Of a stretch of 64,000 bases of DNA, positions 30,836-40,900 are shown piece by piece. A program made the translations under genes and the position numbers. The number at the start of each line of letters is the position of its first letter. The stretch's first letter is position 1. This DNA is from Amycolatopsis camponoti (GTDB lineage Bacteria > Actinomycetota > Actinomycetes > Mycobacteriales > Pseudonocardiaceae). The notes under the pieces are model-generated. The model made no database searches and was not told the origin of the DNA. It was given only the letters and a program-made list of their open reading frames with translations. The stretch is from contig NZ_CABVGP010000002.1 in NCBI RefSeq assembly GCF_902497555.1, positions 1,996,501 to 2,060,500 on the forward strand, given 5' to 3'.

Positions 30836-33796
30836 GTGCTCGTCGGCCTGCCGCCGCCGTTTTCCCCGCCGGACCGGCCGGTGCCGGACGCGCTGGCCGG
30901 GGCGAGTTCGCACGGCTACAACTGCCGGTGCGTCGCCGCTCATTTCGGCTTGGACCCGGCACCCTACGGCGAACTTCCCGCGTGCTCGCTCACCGACGCC
31001 GAGTACCAGGAGCTGGCCGGTGAAGCCGTCGAGGTCCAGCGGGAGGCCAAACGGCTCGCCGCGGCACGGGACATCGCGGGCGCACAACGGTTGTACGGCC
31101 GGATGCGGCAGATCGCGCAGCGGCTCGACCGGAGCGACTTCGAACTCGCCGCGGTCAGCGACCTTGCCACGGTCTGCTATTCCGCGGGGGACCTGCGCAA
31201 TGCCCGGCAATGCGCCGAAGCCGTGCTCGCCGCCTTCGAGGTGGGCACGGCCGCCGCCGTCCACTTCGGACAGTACGCCGAGCTGCGGACGATGGAAGGT
31301 TCCCGTGAGGTGGCCGATCGCGTGCTGATCTCACTGTCCACCGAGGACGGTGAGATCGCGCGGGCCCGTGAGCTGATCGCCGGACAGCGGCACCGGGCGG
31401 CGCTGCGGAAGGCCGCCGGACCGGAGCAGTACCCGCCCGAGCTGCTCGACCCGCACGGCACCGACGAGCTGGAGCTGCGCATCCTCGAGGTGCGCGTCCA
31501 GGTGGCCGCCGGCGATCCGGCCGGGGCGCTGACCGCGCTCGACGAGATCCTGAGCACGCCGGCCTGCGACCACTCGCCTTCCTTGAAGGCGATGGCCCAG
31601 GCCGAGCGCGCCCGCCTTCGCCGCGCCGGCGGTCAGGACGCCGACGCGCGCGCCGATCTGGTCCGGCTCACCGCGGACCACGCCGCGAAGTACGCCGTCG
31701 ACCTGGCGACCGACCGTGCGCTGGCCGGTGACTTCCCGGGCGCGGTCGCGGCGATCGTCGCCGCTCGCGACGACCTCGCGACGGCGGGCGCGTCCGGCGA
31801 CGTGGCGGAGGCGAGCCACGCGCTGGGGACGTTGCTGCTGCTCGCGGGCGACGCCCGGCAGGCGCGGGACCAGTTCGAGCACGCGGGCAAGATCTGGACG
31901 GCTCACGAAGACACGCCCGGCCTGCGACGGCTCGACGTGGCGCTGGCCCGGTGCGCCGCGGCGGACGGCGACTGGACGACCGCCGAGGAGCACGTGACGC
32001 GGGCGCGGGAGTCGGCGCGCGCGTCCGGCGAGTGGCTGGAGTGCCTGCACACGGACTTCGTCGCGGCCACGATCGGCTACGCGCGCGGCGACGACCTGGG
32101 CGCGTTGCTCGACCTGCTGCTGCCGCTGGCGCTGGCGGCGGCGGACTACCGCTTCGAGTTCGCGTCGCCGCGGGCCCGCACGGCGTGGGCGCGCGACGTC
32201 GCGGGACCGGCGACCGAACTGGTGATGGCGCTGCTGATGCGGCTGCGGGAGCCGCGGCTGGCGGCGGAGCTGGTCGAACGCACCTGCGCCGTCGGGGCCT
32301 ACACCGAGGGACCGTCGCTCGAACTCACCGGGACGGTTCCCCCGCTCGAAGTGGCGCCCGCCGGTGACCGGCTCCCGCTCGCCGCGCTGGGCAGCGTGAC
32401 CGCGTCGCTGCCGCTGCGCCTGGCCCCGCCGCCCGCCCTGCGGTGGTCCCCGGCGTCGCCGATGGAACTCGATCGCTGGCTCGACATCGCCGCCGAGCGG
32501 TATTCGTCGCCCCCGAGGGAAACTCCGGTCGTGCGCACCTGGCCGGCCACGGCCAGGGAGACGTTCCTCCTGCGGTACGCCGACGCCGGGCACACCTACC
32601 TCACCTGGCGGACGACCGGCGACCTCGACGACGTCCACACCCACTCGGTCGACGCCGCCCTCGTCGCGACGGCTCGCGAGTACCTGGACGCGGCTTGCCC
32701 GACGCCGCACGAGGGTGAGAGCGTGCCCGACGCCGTCGGCCGCGCGCTGTCCGCTTTCGCCGGCGAACAACGCCTGGCTCGGGTCCTCGGCTTGAACCTG
32801 CTGCCGGCCGATCTCGTCGCGCGACTGCGGGAGGCCGCGGCCGGAGGACGGCGTCCGCTGCTGCGCGTGCAGCCGTCGCCGAGCCTCGCCGCGGTGCCGT
32901 GGGGGCTGCTCGCCCTGCCCGACCGGCGGCCGGACCGCGTGCTCGAACCCGGCGAGGAAAGCAGCTGCTTCGACGGCGACGAGCGCGTCCTGGACGTCGC
33001 CGACGTCTCGCTGCTCGCGCCCGTCGGGATCCCGCGCCGTCCCCCGGCGCCGCCCGGGCCACCGGTGTACCTGCTCGACCCGCGGATCCCCGGCCAGAGC
33101 GCGTTCGGCGAGCTGGGCTCGGTGCTCGGCAAGCAGGACGCGGCGTCGCCGCTGATCCGCCACCTGGACGCGCGGATCGCCGAAAGCGCGGTCCGGCCGG
33201 CCGCCGCACGGGGCCTCGACCTGGTCCGCCGCACCGACACCGACCGGCGGCTGCTCGCGCGGCTGCTGGCCGGGCCCTGTTCGCGGCTGGTGTACGCCGG
33301 GCACGTCAGCCGGGTCCGCGACGAGCACGGCGCGCAGACCGCGCTCCACCTGTCCTGTACGGCCGACCTGCCCGGCACGGCCGAGCCGATCGGGGCGCAC
33401 CGGCCCTTCACCGCCGCGGACCTCGCCCTGTCCGAAGTGGACGCGATGCCGGCGCGGGTGGCGCTGATCGGCTGCGCCAGCGCGAGCGACTTCGGCCTGC
33501 CCGAGCCGTTCGGCGTCCTGCTCGCCGCGGTCGCGGCCGGGGCCCGGCTGGTGGCCGCGACGCTGTGGGCGCTGCCGACGTCGGCGGCCGCCCCCGGCGC
33601 GGACCCGATGGCCGAGCTGGTGATCGCCGTCGACACGGCACTGGCCGGCGACGACCCGGTCGGAGAGCTCTGCGCGTGGCAGCGGACCCGGCACGCGCGG
33701 TGGCGCGAACGGGCCGAGCCGGAGCGTTCGCCGGTCTTCTGGGCGGCGCTGACCTGCCTCGATGCCTCCGATGACGGGCAAACCTGGGTTCGGTAG
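30836..33796 (+). CDS. TPR-CHAT domain protease
   Basis: A 986-residue protein with a helical TPR-type region (about residues 55-450: repeated A/L-rich helix pairs such as ARQCAEAVLAAFEVGTAAA and ARQARDQFEHAGKIWTA) and a C-terminal CHAT caspase-like domain. The catalytic dyad is intact: His823 in LVYAGHVS and Cys880 in ALIGCASASDFG, followed by AGARLVAATLWALP, the usual CHAT context. CHAT proteases act in bacterial conflict and gasdermin or CRISPR-linked systems, where TPRs sense or bind partners. GTG 30836 follows the upstream stop by one base. It is the last of three coupled genes; substrate and trigger are unknown, and neither gasdermin nor CRISPR is in the window. Confidence 0.85.
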   Translation: MLVGLPPPFSPPDRPVPDALAGASSHGYNCRCVAAHFGLDPAPYGELPACSLTDAEYQELAGEAVEVQREAKRLAAARDIAGAQRLYGRMRQIAQRLDRSDFELAAVSDLATVCYSAGDLRNARQCAEAVLAAFEVGTAAAVHFGQYAELRTMEGSREVADRVLISLSTEDGEIARARELIAGQRHRAALRKAAGPEQYPPELLDPHGTDELELRILEVRVQVAAGDPAGALTALDEILSTPACDHSPSLKAMAQAERARLRRAGGQDADARADLVRLTADHAAKYAVDLATDRALAGDFPGAVAAIVAARDDLATAGASGDVAEASHALGTLLLLAGDARQARDQFEHAGKIWTAHEDTPGLRRLDVALARCAAADGDWTTAEEHVTRARESARASGEWLECLHTDFVAATIGYARGDDLGALLDLLLPLALAAADYRFEFASPRARTAWARDVAGPATELVMALLMRLREPRLAAELVERTCAVGAYTEGPSLELTGTVPPLEVAPAGDRLPLAALGSVTASLPLRLAPPPALRWSPASPMELDRWLDIAAERYSSPPRETPVVRTWPATARETFLLRYADAGHTYLTWRTTGDLDDVHTHSVDAALVATAREYLDAACPTPHEGESVPDAVGRALSAFAGEQRLARVLGLNLLPADLVARLREAAAGGRRPLLRVQPSPSLAAVPWGLLALPDRRPDRVLEPGEESSCFDGDERVLDVADVSLLAPVGIPRRPPAPPGPPVYLLDPRIPGQSAFGELGSVLGKQDAASPLIRHLDARIAESAVRPAAARGLDLVRRTDTDRRLLARLLAGPCSRLVYAGHVSRVRDEHGAQTALHLSCTADLPGTAEPIGAHRPFTAADLALSEVDAMPARVALIGCASASDFGLPEPFGVLLAAVAAGARLVAATLWALPTSAAAPGADPMAELVIAVDTALAGDDPVGELCAWQRTRHARWRERAEPERSPVFWAALTCLDASDDGQTWVR

Positions 33797-33848
33797 CAGC
33801 GCGCTCCGCCGAAGCTGTGTGCACACCACACAGCGAAAGGCGGGACCG

Positions 33849-34376
33849 ATGTTCAAGAAGATCCGCGACAAGGTCAACGAAGCCACTCAGCAGGGCATGG
33901 CCCGCGGCGCACAGGACTTCCGGCAGCACGCCGAGCAGTTCCGGCAGGCCGCGGCGGCGCAGGGGTACGACATCACCCCGCAGCTGCCGACGCCGCAGCT
34001 GGCCGCGCAGGCGTTGCGCGGCCTGGCCGCCGACCCGGACATGGCGGCGTTCATGGCGCTCCCGCCGGAGGAGCAGCTGCGCCAGCAGCAGGAGCTGCAG
34101 GCCTACGGCACCGAGCTGCGACGGCTGTACGACACGTGCGAGCCGGCCACGCTGGTGATCCGCGCCCTCGAGCCGACCGGCAAGACGATCGCCGGGCAGG
34201 CCCAGTACACGGCGACGCTGGAGGTCACCCGCACCGGCGGCACCCCCTACCGGACGGTGACCCGGCTGATCGCGCCGCAGGCGACGATCCAGCAGTACGC
34301 GCCCGGCACCCGGCACGAGGCCCGCGTCGACCCCGCCGACCCGGCGAAGGTCGCCGTGTTCGGCCCGATCGACTAG
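33849..34376 (+). CDS. Hypothetical protein
   Basis: A 175-residue protein. The N-terminal third is an amphipathic, Gln-rich helix (MFKKIRDKVNEATQQGMARGAQDFRQHAEQFRQAAAAQGYD). Residues 95-175 look like a small beta-rich domain (ATLVIRALEPTGKTIAGQAQYTATLEVTRTGGTPYRTVTRLI, ending HEARVDPADPAKVAVFGPI) reminiscent of the C-terminal part of DUF3592-type proteins, which the next gene also shows. AAAGGCGGG precedes ATG 33849. It lies 52 bp after the CHAT gene and nine bases before the next gene, with which it likely forms an operon. No function is known. Confidence 0.65.
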   Translation: MFKKIRDKVNEATQQGMARGAQDFRQHAEQFRQAAAAQGYDITPQLPTPQLAAQALRGLAADPDMAAFMALPPEEQLRQQQELQAYGTELRRLYDTCEPATLVIRALEPTGKTIAGQAQYTATLEVTRTGGTPYRTVTRLIAPQATIQQYAPGTRHEARVDPADPAKVAVFGPID

Positions 34377-34385
34377 GCGGCCGCC

Positions 34386-35195
34386 GTGTACGGATTCATG
34401 TCCGGCCTGTCGGACCCGCCTCGCAGCGGCCGCCGGGCCGGCCGTCGGCTGTGGCTCCTGGGGATCCCGACGACGCTCGCGTGGGCGGCCGCGGGCTGGT
34501 CCGGAGCGCTCGGGATGCTGGACGGCTTCCGGCTGATGTCGCTGAACCGCCTCGACTCGTGGGGGGTCGACGCGGGCTCGGCGGCGTCGCTGGTGCTGTT
34601 CTTCAGCGTCGCGGTCACGGTGGCGTCGTCACTGGGGTTCGCGATGCTGTGGGGCGCGGGGATGTCGGTGAACCGCCTCGGCATCGGCTTCCGGGCGAGC
34701 TCGCTGACCGCGGCGCTGGGCGTGGCGCTGGGCAGTGGCGTCGCGATCCCGTCGTGGACCCCGCCGGAGTCGGTGGGGCAGCGGCTCCCGTTCCTCGACG
34801 GGAAGGCCGAGCCGTGGTCCGACGTGGACTGGGTCGTGTACTACGAGCCGTACCTCCTCCCGGCGGTGTCCGCGCTGGTGGCCCTGGTCCTGATCGTCGT
34901 TCTGCTGCGGGCCTTCCTGAGCGAAGCGGAGGAGGAGGACCGGACCGAGGCGCTGCGGCAGCGGGGGCGGCGGGTCACCGGGCACGTGGTGCACGTCGAG
35001 TTCACCAACGTCTGGGTGATGGGGAACCCGCGGTTCGTCGTCCACGTCCGGTTCCCGGCGGAGACGGGGGAGCGCACGGTGGTGGCGACGATGGTGACGT
35101 CGCTGTTCCAGGCGCCGTCCCGCGGCTCGGCGGTGACGGTGCGGTACGACCCGCAGGACCCGGAAGCGGTGCTCGTGGAGCCCGGTGTGCCCTAG
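34386..35195 (+). CDS. Membrane protein with DUF3592-like extramembrane domain
   Basis: A 269-residue protein with about four membrane helices (LWLLGIPTTLAWAAAGWSGAL; AASLVLFFSVAVTVASSLGFAML; LTAALGVALGSGVAI; LLPAVSALVALVLIVVLL) and a C-terminal beta-rich domain (about residues 190-269). The latter, VTGHVVHVEFTNVWVMGNPRFVVHVRFPAETGERTVVATM then GSAVTVRYDPQDPEAVLVEP, follows the DUF3592 pattern. GTG 34386 is nine bases after the preceding stop; ATG 34398 is an alternative. The shared domain logic with the upstream gene suggests a paired role, but none is known. Confidence 0.7.
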   Translation: MYGFMSGLSDPPRSGRRAGRRLWLLGIPTTLAWAAAGWSGALGMLDGFRLMSLNRLDSWGVDAGSAASLVLFFSVAVTVASSLGFAMLWGAGMSVNRLGIGFRASSLTAALGVALGSGVAIPSWTPPESVGQRLPFLDGKAEPWSDVDWVVYYEPYLLPAVSALVALVLIVVLLRAFLSEAEEEDRTEALRQRGRRVTGHVVHVEFTNVWVMGNPRFVVHVRFPAETGERTVVATMVTSLFQAPSRGSAVTVRYDPQDPEAVLVEPGVP

Positions 35196-35309
35196 CCGAT
35201 CAGGGCTCGCGCTCGCGGCCCGGACCCCTAAGGGGGCTCGTGGGACCGTGCCGCGGGCGGGGAACATACCGGACGAACCCGGTATCGAGCCCCGAACGAG
35301 GAGAGCACC

Positions 35310-37673
35310 ATGGCCACACGCCGGCCGGTCATCCGCGGCCTGATCCTCGCCTTGGTCGTGCTCCTCTTGGCGCCGGTCCCGGGTGTCGAGGCGGCGGCCG
35401 GCCCGCGGTACGCCGTCGCCGGCCTGCACCGGCCGGTCGAGCTGCTCGTCGACAAGTGGGGCGTGCCGCACATCTACGCGGCCGACACCAGCGACCTCTT
35501 CTTCGCCCAGGGCTTCAACATCGCCCGCGACCGCCTGTTCCAGATCGACACCTGGCGCCGCCGCGGGCTCGGGACGCTCAGCGACGTGCTCGGTCCGTCC
35601 TATGTGGAGCAGGACCGCGCCGCCCGGCTGTTCCTCTACCGCGGCGACATGGACGCCGAGTGGGCGTCCTACGGCCCGGAGGGCAGGCTCGCCGCGACCC
35701 GGTTCGCCGAGGGCATCAACTCCTACGTCGACTGGCTGGGCCGCAACCCCGCCGCGCTCCCGCCGGAGTTCGCCAAGCTCGGCTACCAGCCCGCCCGCTG
35801 GCGCCCGCAGGACGTGGTGCGGATCCGTACGCACGCCATCGGGGAGAACCTGATGTGGGAGGTCGCCCGCGCGAAGCTGGTCTGCCTGGCCGGCCCCGGC
35901 GCGAGCCGCTACCTGCGTTCCCTCCACCCGGACCACGAGGCGGCGGTGCCCGAGGGGCTCGACCCGTGCTCGGTGCCGGACGACGTGCTCAAGGTGTACG
36001 ACCTGGCGACCGCCTCGGTGAACTTCACCGGCGCCGGTCTGCAGACGAAGGACATCGCCGACGCGACGTCCGGCAGCAACGCCTGGGCGATCGGGCCGGG
36101 CCGGACGGCGTCGGGCCGGCCGATCCTGGCCAACGACCCGCACCGCGGCGCGGACGCCCTGCCCTCGGGCCGCTACGTCGCCCAGCTGTCGGCGCCCGGG
36201 CTGAACCTCGCCGGGGCGGGCGAGCCGTGGAACCCGGGGATCGCCATCGGGCACAACGAAAACATCGCGTTCGGCCTGACCAACCTGCCGATCGACCAGA
36301 CCGACCTCTACATCTACGAGCTCGACCCGAACGACCACACCCGCTACCGCTACGGCACCGGCTGGGAGCGGATGACCACGCTCACGGAGTCCATTCCGGT
36401 GCGCGGCGGCACCTCGGTGACCCGGGAGCTGTCCTTCACCCGGCACGGCCCGGTCGTCAAGGTCGACGAGGCGGCGCACCGGGCGTTCGCGGTCCGCACG
36501 GCGTGGACGCAGCCGGGCAGCGCGGCGTACCTGGGCAGCCTGAACTACCAGCGCGCCACGAACTTCGACGAGTTCACCGCGGGCATGCGGAAGTGGGGCA
36601 CGCCGGGCTCGAACCTGGTCTACGCGGACGTGCGGGGGAACATCGGCTACGTCCCGGCGGGGCTGACGCCGCGTCGTACGGGCGCCGGTTACGACGGCCT
36701 GCTGCCGGTCCCCGGTGACGGTCGTTACGACTGGAACGGCTTCTACGCGAACCGCGAGCTGCCGGGGCAGTACAACCCGCCGTCCGGCTACTTCGCCTCG
36801 GCCAACGACTTCAACATCCCGCCGGGCCACCCGGTGGTGTCGAACTACGAATGGCAGCTGCCGTACCGCAAGCAGCGCATCGACGAGCTGATCGAGTCCC
36901 ACCCGGGCGCGACCGTCGCCGGCTCGCTGGCGCTGCAGAAGGACGAGAAGTCGCTGGTGGCCACGCAGCTCCTCGAGTTCGTGCGCGGACTGTCCTCATC
37001 GGACCCGGACACCGCGAAGGCGTTGGAGCTGCTGCGTGGCTGGGACGGCGTCGCGTCGGCGGGGTCGCCGGCGGCCGCGCTGTACGAGACGTGGATCATG
37101 AAGTACCTGCACTACGTCTGGGCGCACGCGGTGCTGCCCCAGGCCGCGGCGGACGCGCTGGTCCGCACGATCAACCCCGACTTCAGCCTGATCATCGCCT
37201 CGTTCCGCGACCCGGCCGGATGGCTGGGCCCGGACGGAGCAGCGGTGCGCGACCAGCTGATCCTGAGCTCGCTGCCGGTGGCGTTCCGCGACGTGGCGAG
37301 CCAGCTCGGCCCCGACCCGTCGACGTGGCACTGGGGGACGCTGCACCACAACGAGTTCAAGCACCCGCTGGGCACCCCGAACGTCGGCCCCACCCCGATC
37401 GGCGGCGACTACCACACGATCCACCCGTCGTTCTTCCACCCGCTGACGTACGCGCAGATCATCGGAGCGACGTTCAAGATGGCCCTGGACGTGGGCAACT
37501 GGAACGGCTCGGCGGCGATCAACGCACCGGGGCAGTCGGGGGACCCGCGTAGTCCGCATTACAGCGATCTGAACGGCCTGTGGGCTTCGGGTGGGTCGTT
37601 CCCGCTGCTGTACAGCCGCGGTGAGGTCGAGCGGAACCTGGACGTCCGGATCCGGCTGGAGCCGGCCGGCTGA
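35310..37673 (+). CDS. Secreted penicillin acylase family protein (Ntn hydrolase)
   Basis: A 787-residue precursor with a signal peptide (residues 1-30; hydrophobic LILALVVLLLAPVPG, cleavage near VEAAA). The alpha chain begins with VDKWGVPHIYAADTSDLFFAQGF. The autoproteolytic Gly-Ser is in TSGSNAWAIGPGRTASGRPILANDPH (about residue 248); that Ser becomes the N-terminal nucleophile of the beta chain. HHNEFKHPLG near the C-terminus is also family-typical. Relatives hydrolyse penicillins, acyl-homoserine lactones (PvdQ, AhlM) or cyclic lipopeptides; the real substrate is not evident. GAGGAGAG precedes ATG 35310. It is probably monocistronic. Confidence 0.9.
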   Translation: MATRRPVIRGLILALVVLLLAPVPGVEAAAGPRYAVAGLHRPVELLVDKWGVPHIYAADTSDLFFAQGFNIARDRLFQIDTWRRRGLGTLSDVLGPSYVEQDRAARLFLYRGDMDAEWASYGPEGRLAATRFAEGINSYVDWLGRNPAALPPEFAKLGYQPARWRPQDVVRIRTHAIGENLMWEVARAKLVCLAGPGASRYLRSLHPDHEAAVPEGLDPCSVPDDVLKVYDLATASVNFTGAGLQTKDIADATSGSNAWAIGPGRTASGRPILANDPHRGADALPSGRYVAQLSAPGLNLAGAGEPWNPGIAIGHNENIAFGLTNLPIDQTDLYIYELDPNDHTRYRYGTGWERMTTLTESIPVRGGTSVTRELSFTRHGPVVKVDEAAHRAFAVRTAWTQPGSAAYLGSLNYQRATNFDEFTAGMRKWGTPGSNLVYADVRGNIGYVPAGLTPRRTGAGYDGLLPVPGDGRYDWNGFYANRELPGQYNPPSGYFASANDFNIPPGHPVVSNYEWQLPYRKQRIDELIESHPGATVAGSLALQKDEKSLVATQLLEFVRGLSSSDPDTAKALELLRGWDGVASAGSPAAALYETWIMKYLHYVWAHAVLPQAAADALVRTINPDFSLIIASFRDPAGWLGPDGAAVRDQLILSSLPVAFRDVASQLGPDPSTWHWGTLHHNEFKHPLGTPNVGPTPIGGDYHTIHPSFFHPLTYAQIIGATFKMALDVGNWNGSAAINAPGQSGDPRSPHYSDLNGLWASGGSFPLLYSRGEVERNLDVRIRLEPAG

Positions 37674-37983
37674 CCCTTTGCTTGCTGCGGAGTCACATCG
37701 AGGAACAAGCCGCTGGACGTAGTCCGACCGGGCGGATCTCGATCGTGTCGCCGGCACGGCAACTACGGGCGGCGTGTACTCCGGCGCTGGCGGCTTGGCC
37801 TAATCGAACAAAACACCCAATAAGTCACGAACGACACATGTTGCCGTCCATTATGGAGATTCGGTAACTTCGCACCGATTAAGCCGGTTGGACTATTTTC
37901 GCCGGTAGGCCGATTTGGCAGGGTGATCTCGGGTTCGTCGGGGGCCCGGCTGTGTGCTGGCGCTCTTGGACGAGGGGGATCTC
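37674..37983. other. AT-richer intergenic region upstream of the LamG/RHS locus
   Basis: About 310 bp with no coding frame that I trust. The part 37800-37920 is clearly lower in GC than its surroundings and probably holds the promoter of the secreted LamG-RHS locus; TTGGAC at 37888-37893 is a possible -35, but no clear -10 is paired with it. Confidence 0.4.
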
Positions 37984-40900
37984 GTGGGGGTTTTCGGCGT
38001 GCCTTGGCGCGCTCCTTTCCTGGCTGCCGTCGTCGGCGTCGCCGCTTTACCGATGCTGGCGGCACCGGCCGCGTCGGCCGCCGTCTCGGTGCCTGACCAG
38101 GCGCCGGATGAGGCGACGGCGTCGGTCTGGGCGCGTGAGGCCGGGAAACAGGTCTTGGTGACGTCGCGAACGACGGAGACGTCGCAGACGGTGGCGAATC
38201 CGGATGGTTCCTGGACTTTGACCGAGTTCACCCGTCCGGTGCGGGTCAAGCACGGTCCGGATTGGACACCGATCGACACGACGCTGGTCCGCAACGCCGA
38301 CGGATCGGTGGCGCCGAAGGCGACGGTGCTGGACCTCGCGCTGAACGCGGGCGGTACCGGCTCGGCGGCCGAGCCGATCGTGCAGGCCGGCGAAGACGGC
38401 AAGGAGGTCGGTCTGAAGTGGACGAAAGATCTCCCGCAACCGTCGTTGTCCGGTGACACGGCGACCTATGCCGAGGTGCTCCCGGGTGTGGATCTGACGG
38501 TGCGGGCGCTGCCGGCGGGCTACACCGAGAACCTCGTCGTCAAGACCCTTTCCGCTGCGCGGAACCCGGAGCTGCGTGACATCTCGTTCGGGCTCCACAC
38601 CAAGAACACCACGGTCTCCGTCGTGCCGGGTGCCGGGCGCGCCACGCCGACCTCCGGTGCCCGGGCCTCGGACGGCTTGGAGGTCAAGGACGCCACTGGA
38701 GCGGTCGTCTTCGCCGGCGACGCGTCGCGTATGTGGGACTCCTCCGGCGCGGGTTCCGAGGCTGAGCGTCAGCTGGGTGAAGGCGGCGGCCGTCACGAGG
38801 CGGTCATGGGGGTGAAGCTCTCGGCGGACGCGGTCGCTATCTCGCCCGACCAGACGTTCCTCGCCGATCCGGCGACGCGGTATCCGGTGACGCTCGATCC
38901 GGACACCTGGTGCTCGACCTGCGGGATGCAGGCGCACGCGGTCGTGCAGTCCGGGCATCCGGAAGCGCGCAACTACAACGCGTCCGACGGCGACCTGTCC
39001 GACCTCAAGGCGGGTTACGAAAACGACGACAGCGCGGGCACTTCGCGTTCCTACCTGCAGATGAACACCACGCAGATCGCCGGGACCGTCGTGCATTCGG
39101 CCAGCCTGAACACCACGATCACGCACACCTACAACTGCTCGAACGCGGCGGACACCGACCTGTGGCTGACCGGCCCGTTCGGCGGGGACATCACGTGGAA
39201 CCACCAGCCGGGCTGGAGCTACTACATGTCTTCGGTGAACGTGGCCAACTGCGGCAACGCGCCGAACGTGACCGGACAGTTCGATGCGACGCACGCCGCG
39301 AAGGACGCGGCGGCGGGCCGCTGGCCGAACGTGTCCCTCGCGCTGGTGGAAGACGGCCAGGGCGGCGGCGTGGCCACCTGGCGGCGGTTCGCGCTGAACC
39401 CCTACCTGCAGGTGAACTACGATTCCGCGCCGAACCTGCCGACGGCGCTGTCCATGCAGAACGGGTTGCTGCCGTGCACGAGCGGGCCGAACCGCCCGTG
39501 GGTGTACACGAAGAACCCGCAACTCGCGGGAAAGGTGTCCGATCCCGACGGTGGCACGCTGTACGCGAAGTTCGCGGTGGCGTACGGCGCGCTCGGGCAC
39601 AACGTCTATGCCCACGACAACGGCGGCAACATGGTCGCGGTGGGTACACCGGGCCAGAACCAGCAGGCGACCGCGCAGCTGGCCGCGGTCCCGGCGGGGT
39701 GGATCAACGAGGACGGGATCTACAACTGGTCGATGCAGGTGACCGACAACGAGCTGTGGTCGAGCTGGGTCGGCAACTGCGAGTTCACCGTGGACAGCAA
39801 GGTACCCGCGCAACCGGTGGTCGCGATGCCGTCGTGGACGCATCCGGCCGTGCAGGGTGATCCGGTCGAGTTCAGCATCTGGACCGGGATGGCCACCGAC
39901 AACTTCTACGACATCGACCACTTCATCTACACGACCGACGGATCCGAGCCACAGGTTCAAGGATCGCCGAGCGTTCCGGCGACGCAGTCGACCGACGGCG
40001 CCGGGAAGATGGTCGCCGTCGGCGGAATCAAGGCGACCGCGCTCAACGGGAACCAGAACATCATCAAGGTCAAGTCGGTCAACAAGGCCGGCACGGCAAG
40101 CCCGGACGCGCAGTGCGTGGTCATCCCGGATTCGAACCCGGCACTGGACCCGGCTTCCTGCTCTTACCACGTGGAGCCGATCACACCGGGCAAGAACCTC
40201 GTCGCCGCGTGGAGCGCGGACGAGTCTTCGGGCACGACGCTTGCGGACACGGCTGCGGACACGCCGGGGAACGCGGGTCTTGCCGCGCATCCGATGACGA
40301 CCGTCGGCGGGGTCACTTCGGGGCCGGGCTACGACCACGGGAACAGCTGGACGTACCCGGACACCAATGGCTACAGCGACGGCGTGAAAGGTGCGATCAG
40401 TCTCGACGGCACGACCGGCTATGCGAAGACCGCGGACCAGGTGATTGACACATCGAAGGCGTTCTCCGTCGCGGCGTGGGTGAAACTGGCCGATACGGTG
40501 AAGTCGCAGGCGGTCATCGTGCAGGACGGTACGCAGACGGCGCCGTTCTCCCTGCAGTACAGCCAGGTGAGCAAGACCTGGACGGTGCGGTTCACGAACG
40601 CCGACCAGGCGAACGCGACGGACGTGCGGGCGGCCGCGAGCGGCCCGGCGCAGGCGGGAGTGTGGACACATCTCGCCGCGACCTACGACCCGCCGACCCA
40701 GGTCGCCACGCTGTACGTGGACGGGGTGAAGCAGAATACCGTGGTGACGCCGGTGTGGCCGGCGTCGGGGCCGATGGTGCTCGGCTCGGGGAAGGCGAAC
40801 GGCGTTGGCACCGACTTCCTGCACGGTCAGATCGACGACGCGCAGGCGTGGCAGCGGACGCTGTCGGCGGCGGACGTGCGAGACCTCGCCAACACCGCGG

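Noticed and set aside
37954..37983. GTG 37954 as start of the LamG protein
   Set aside because: It would place ten charged residues before the signal peptide; GTG 37984 has a GAGGGGG ribosome site and a normal signal sequence.
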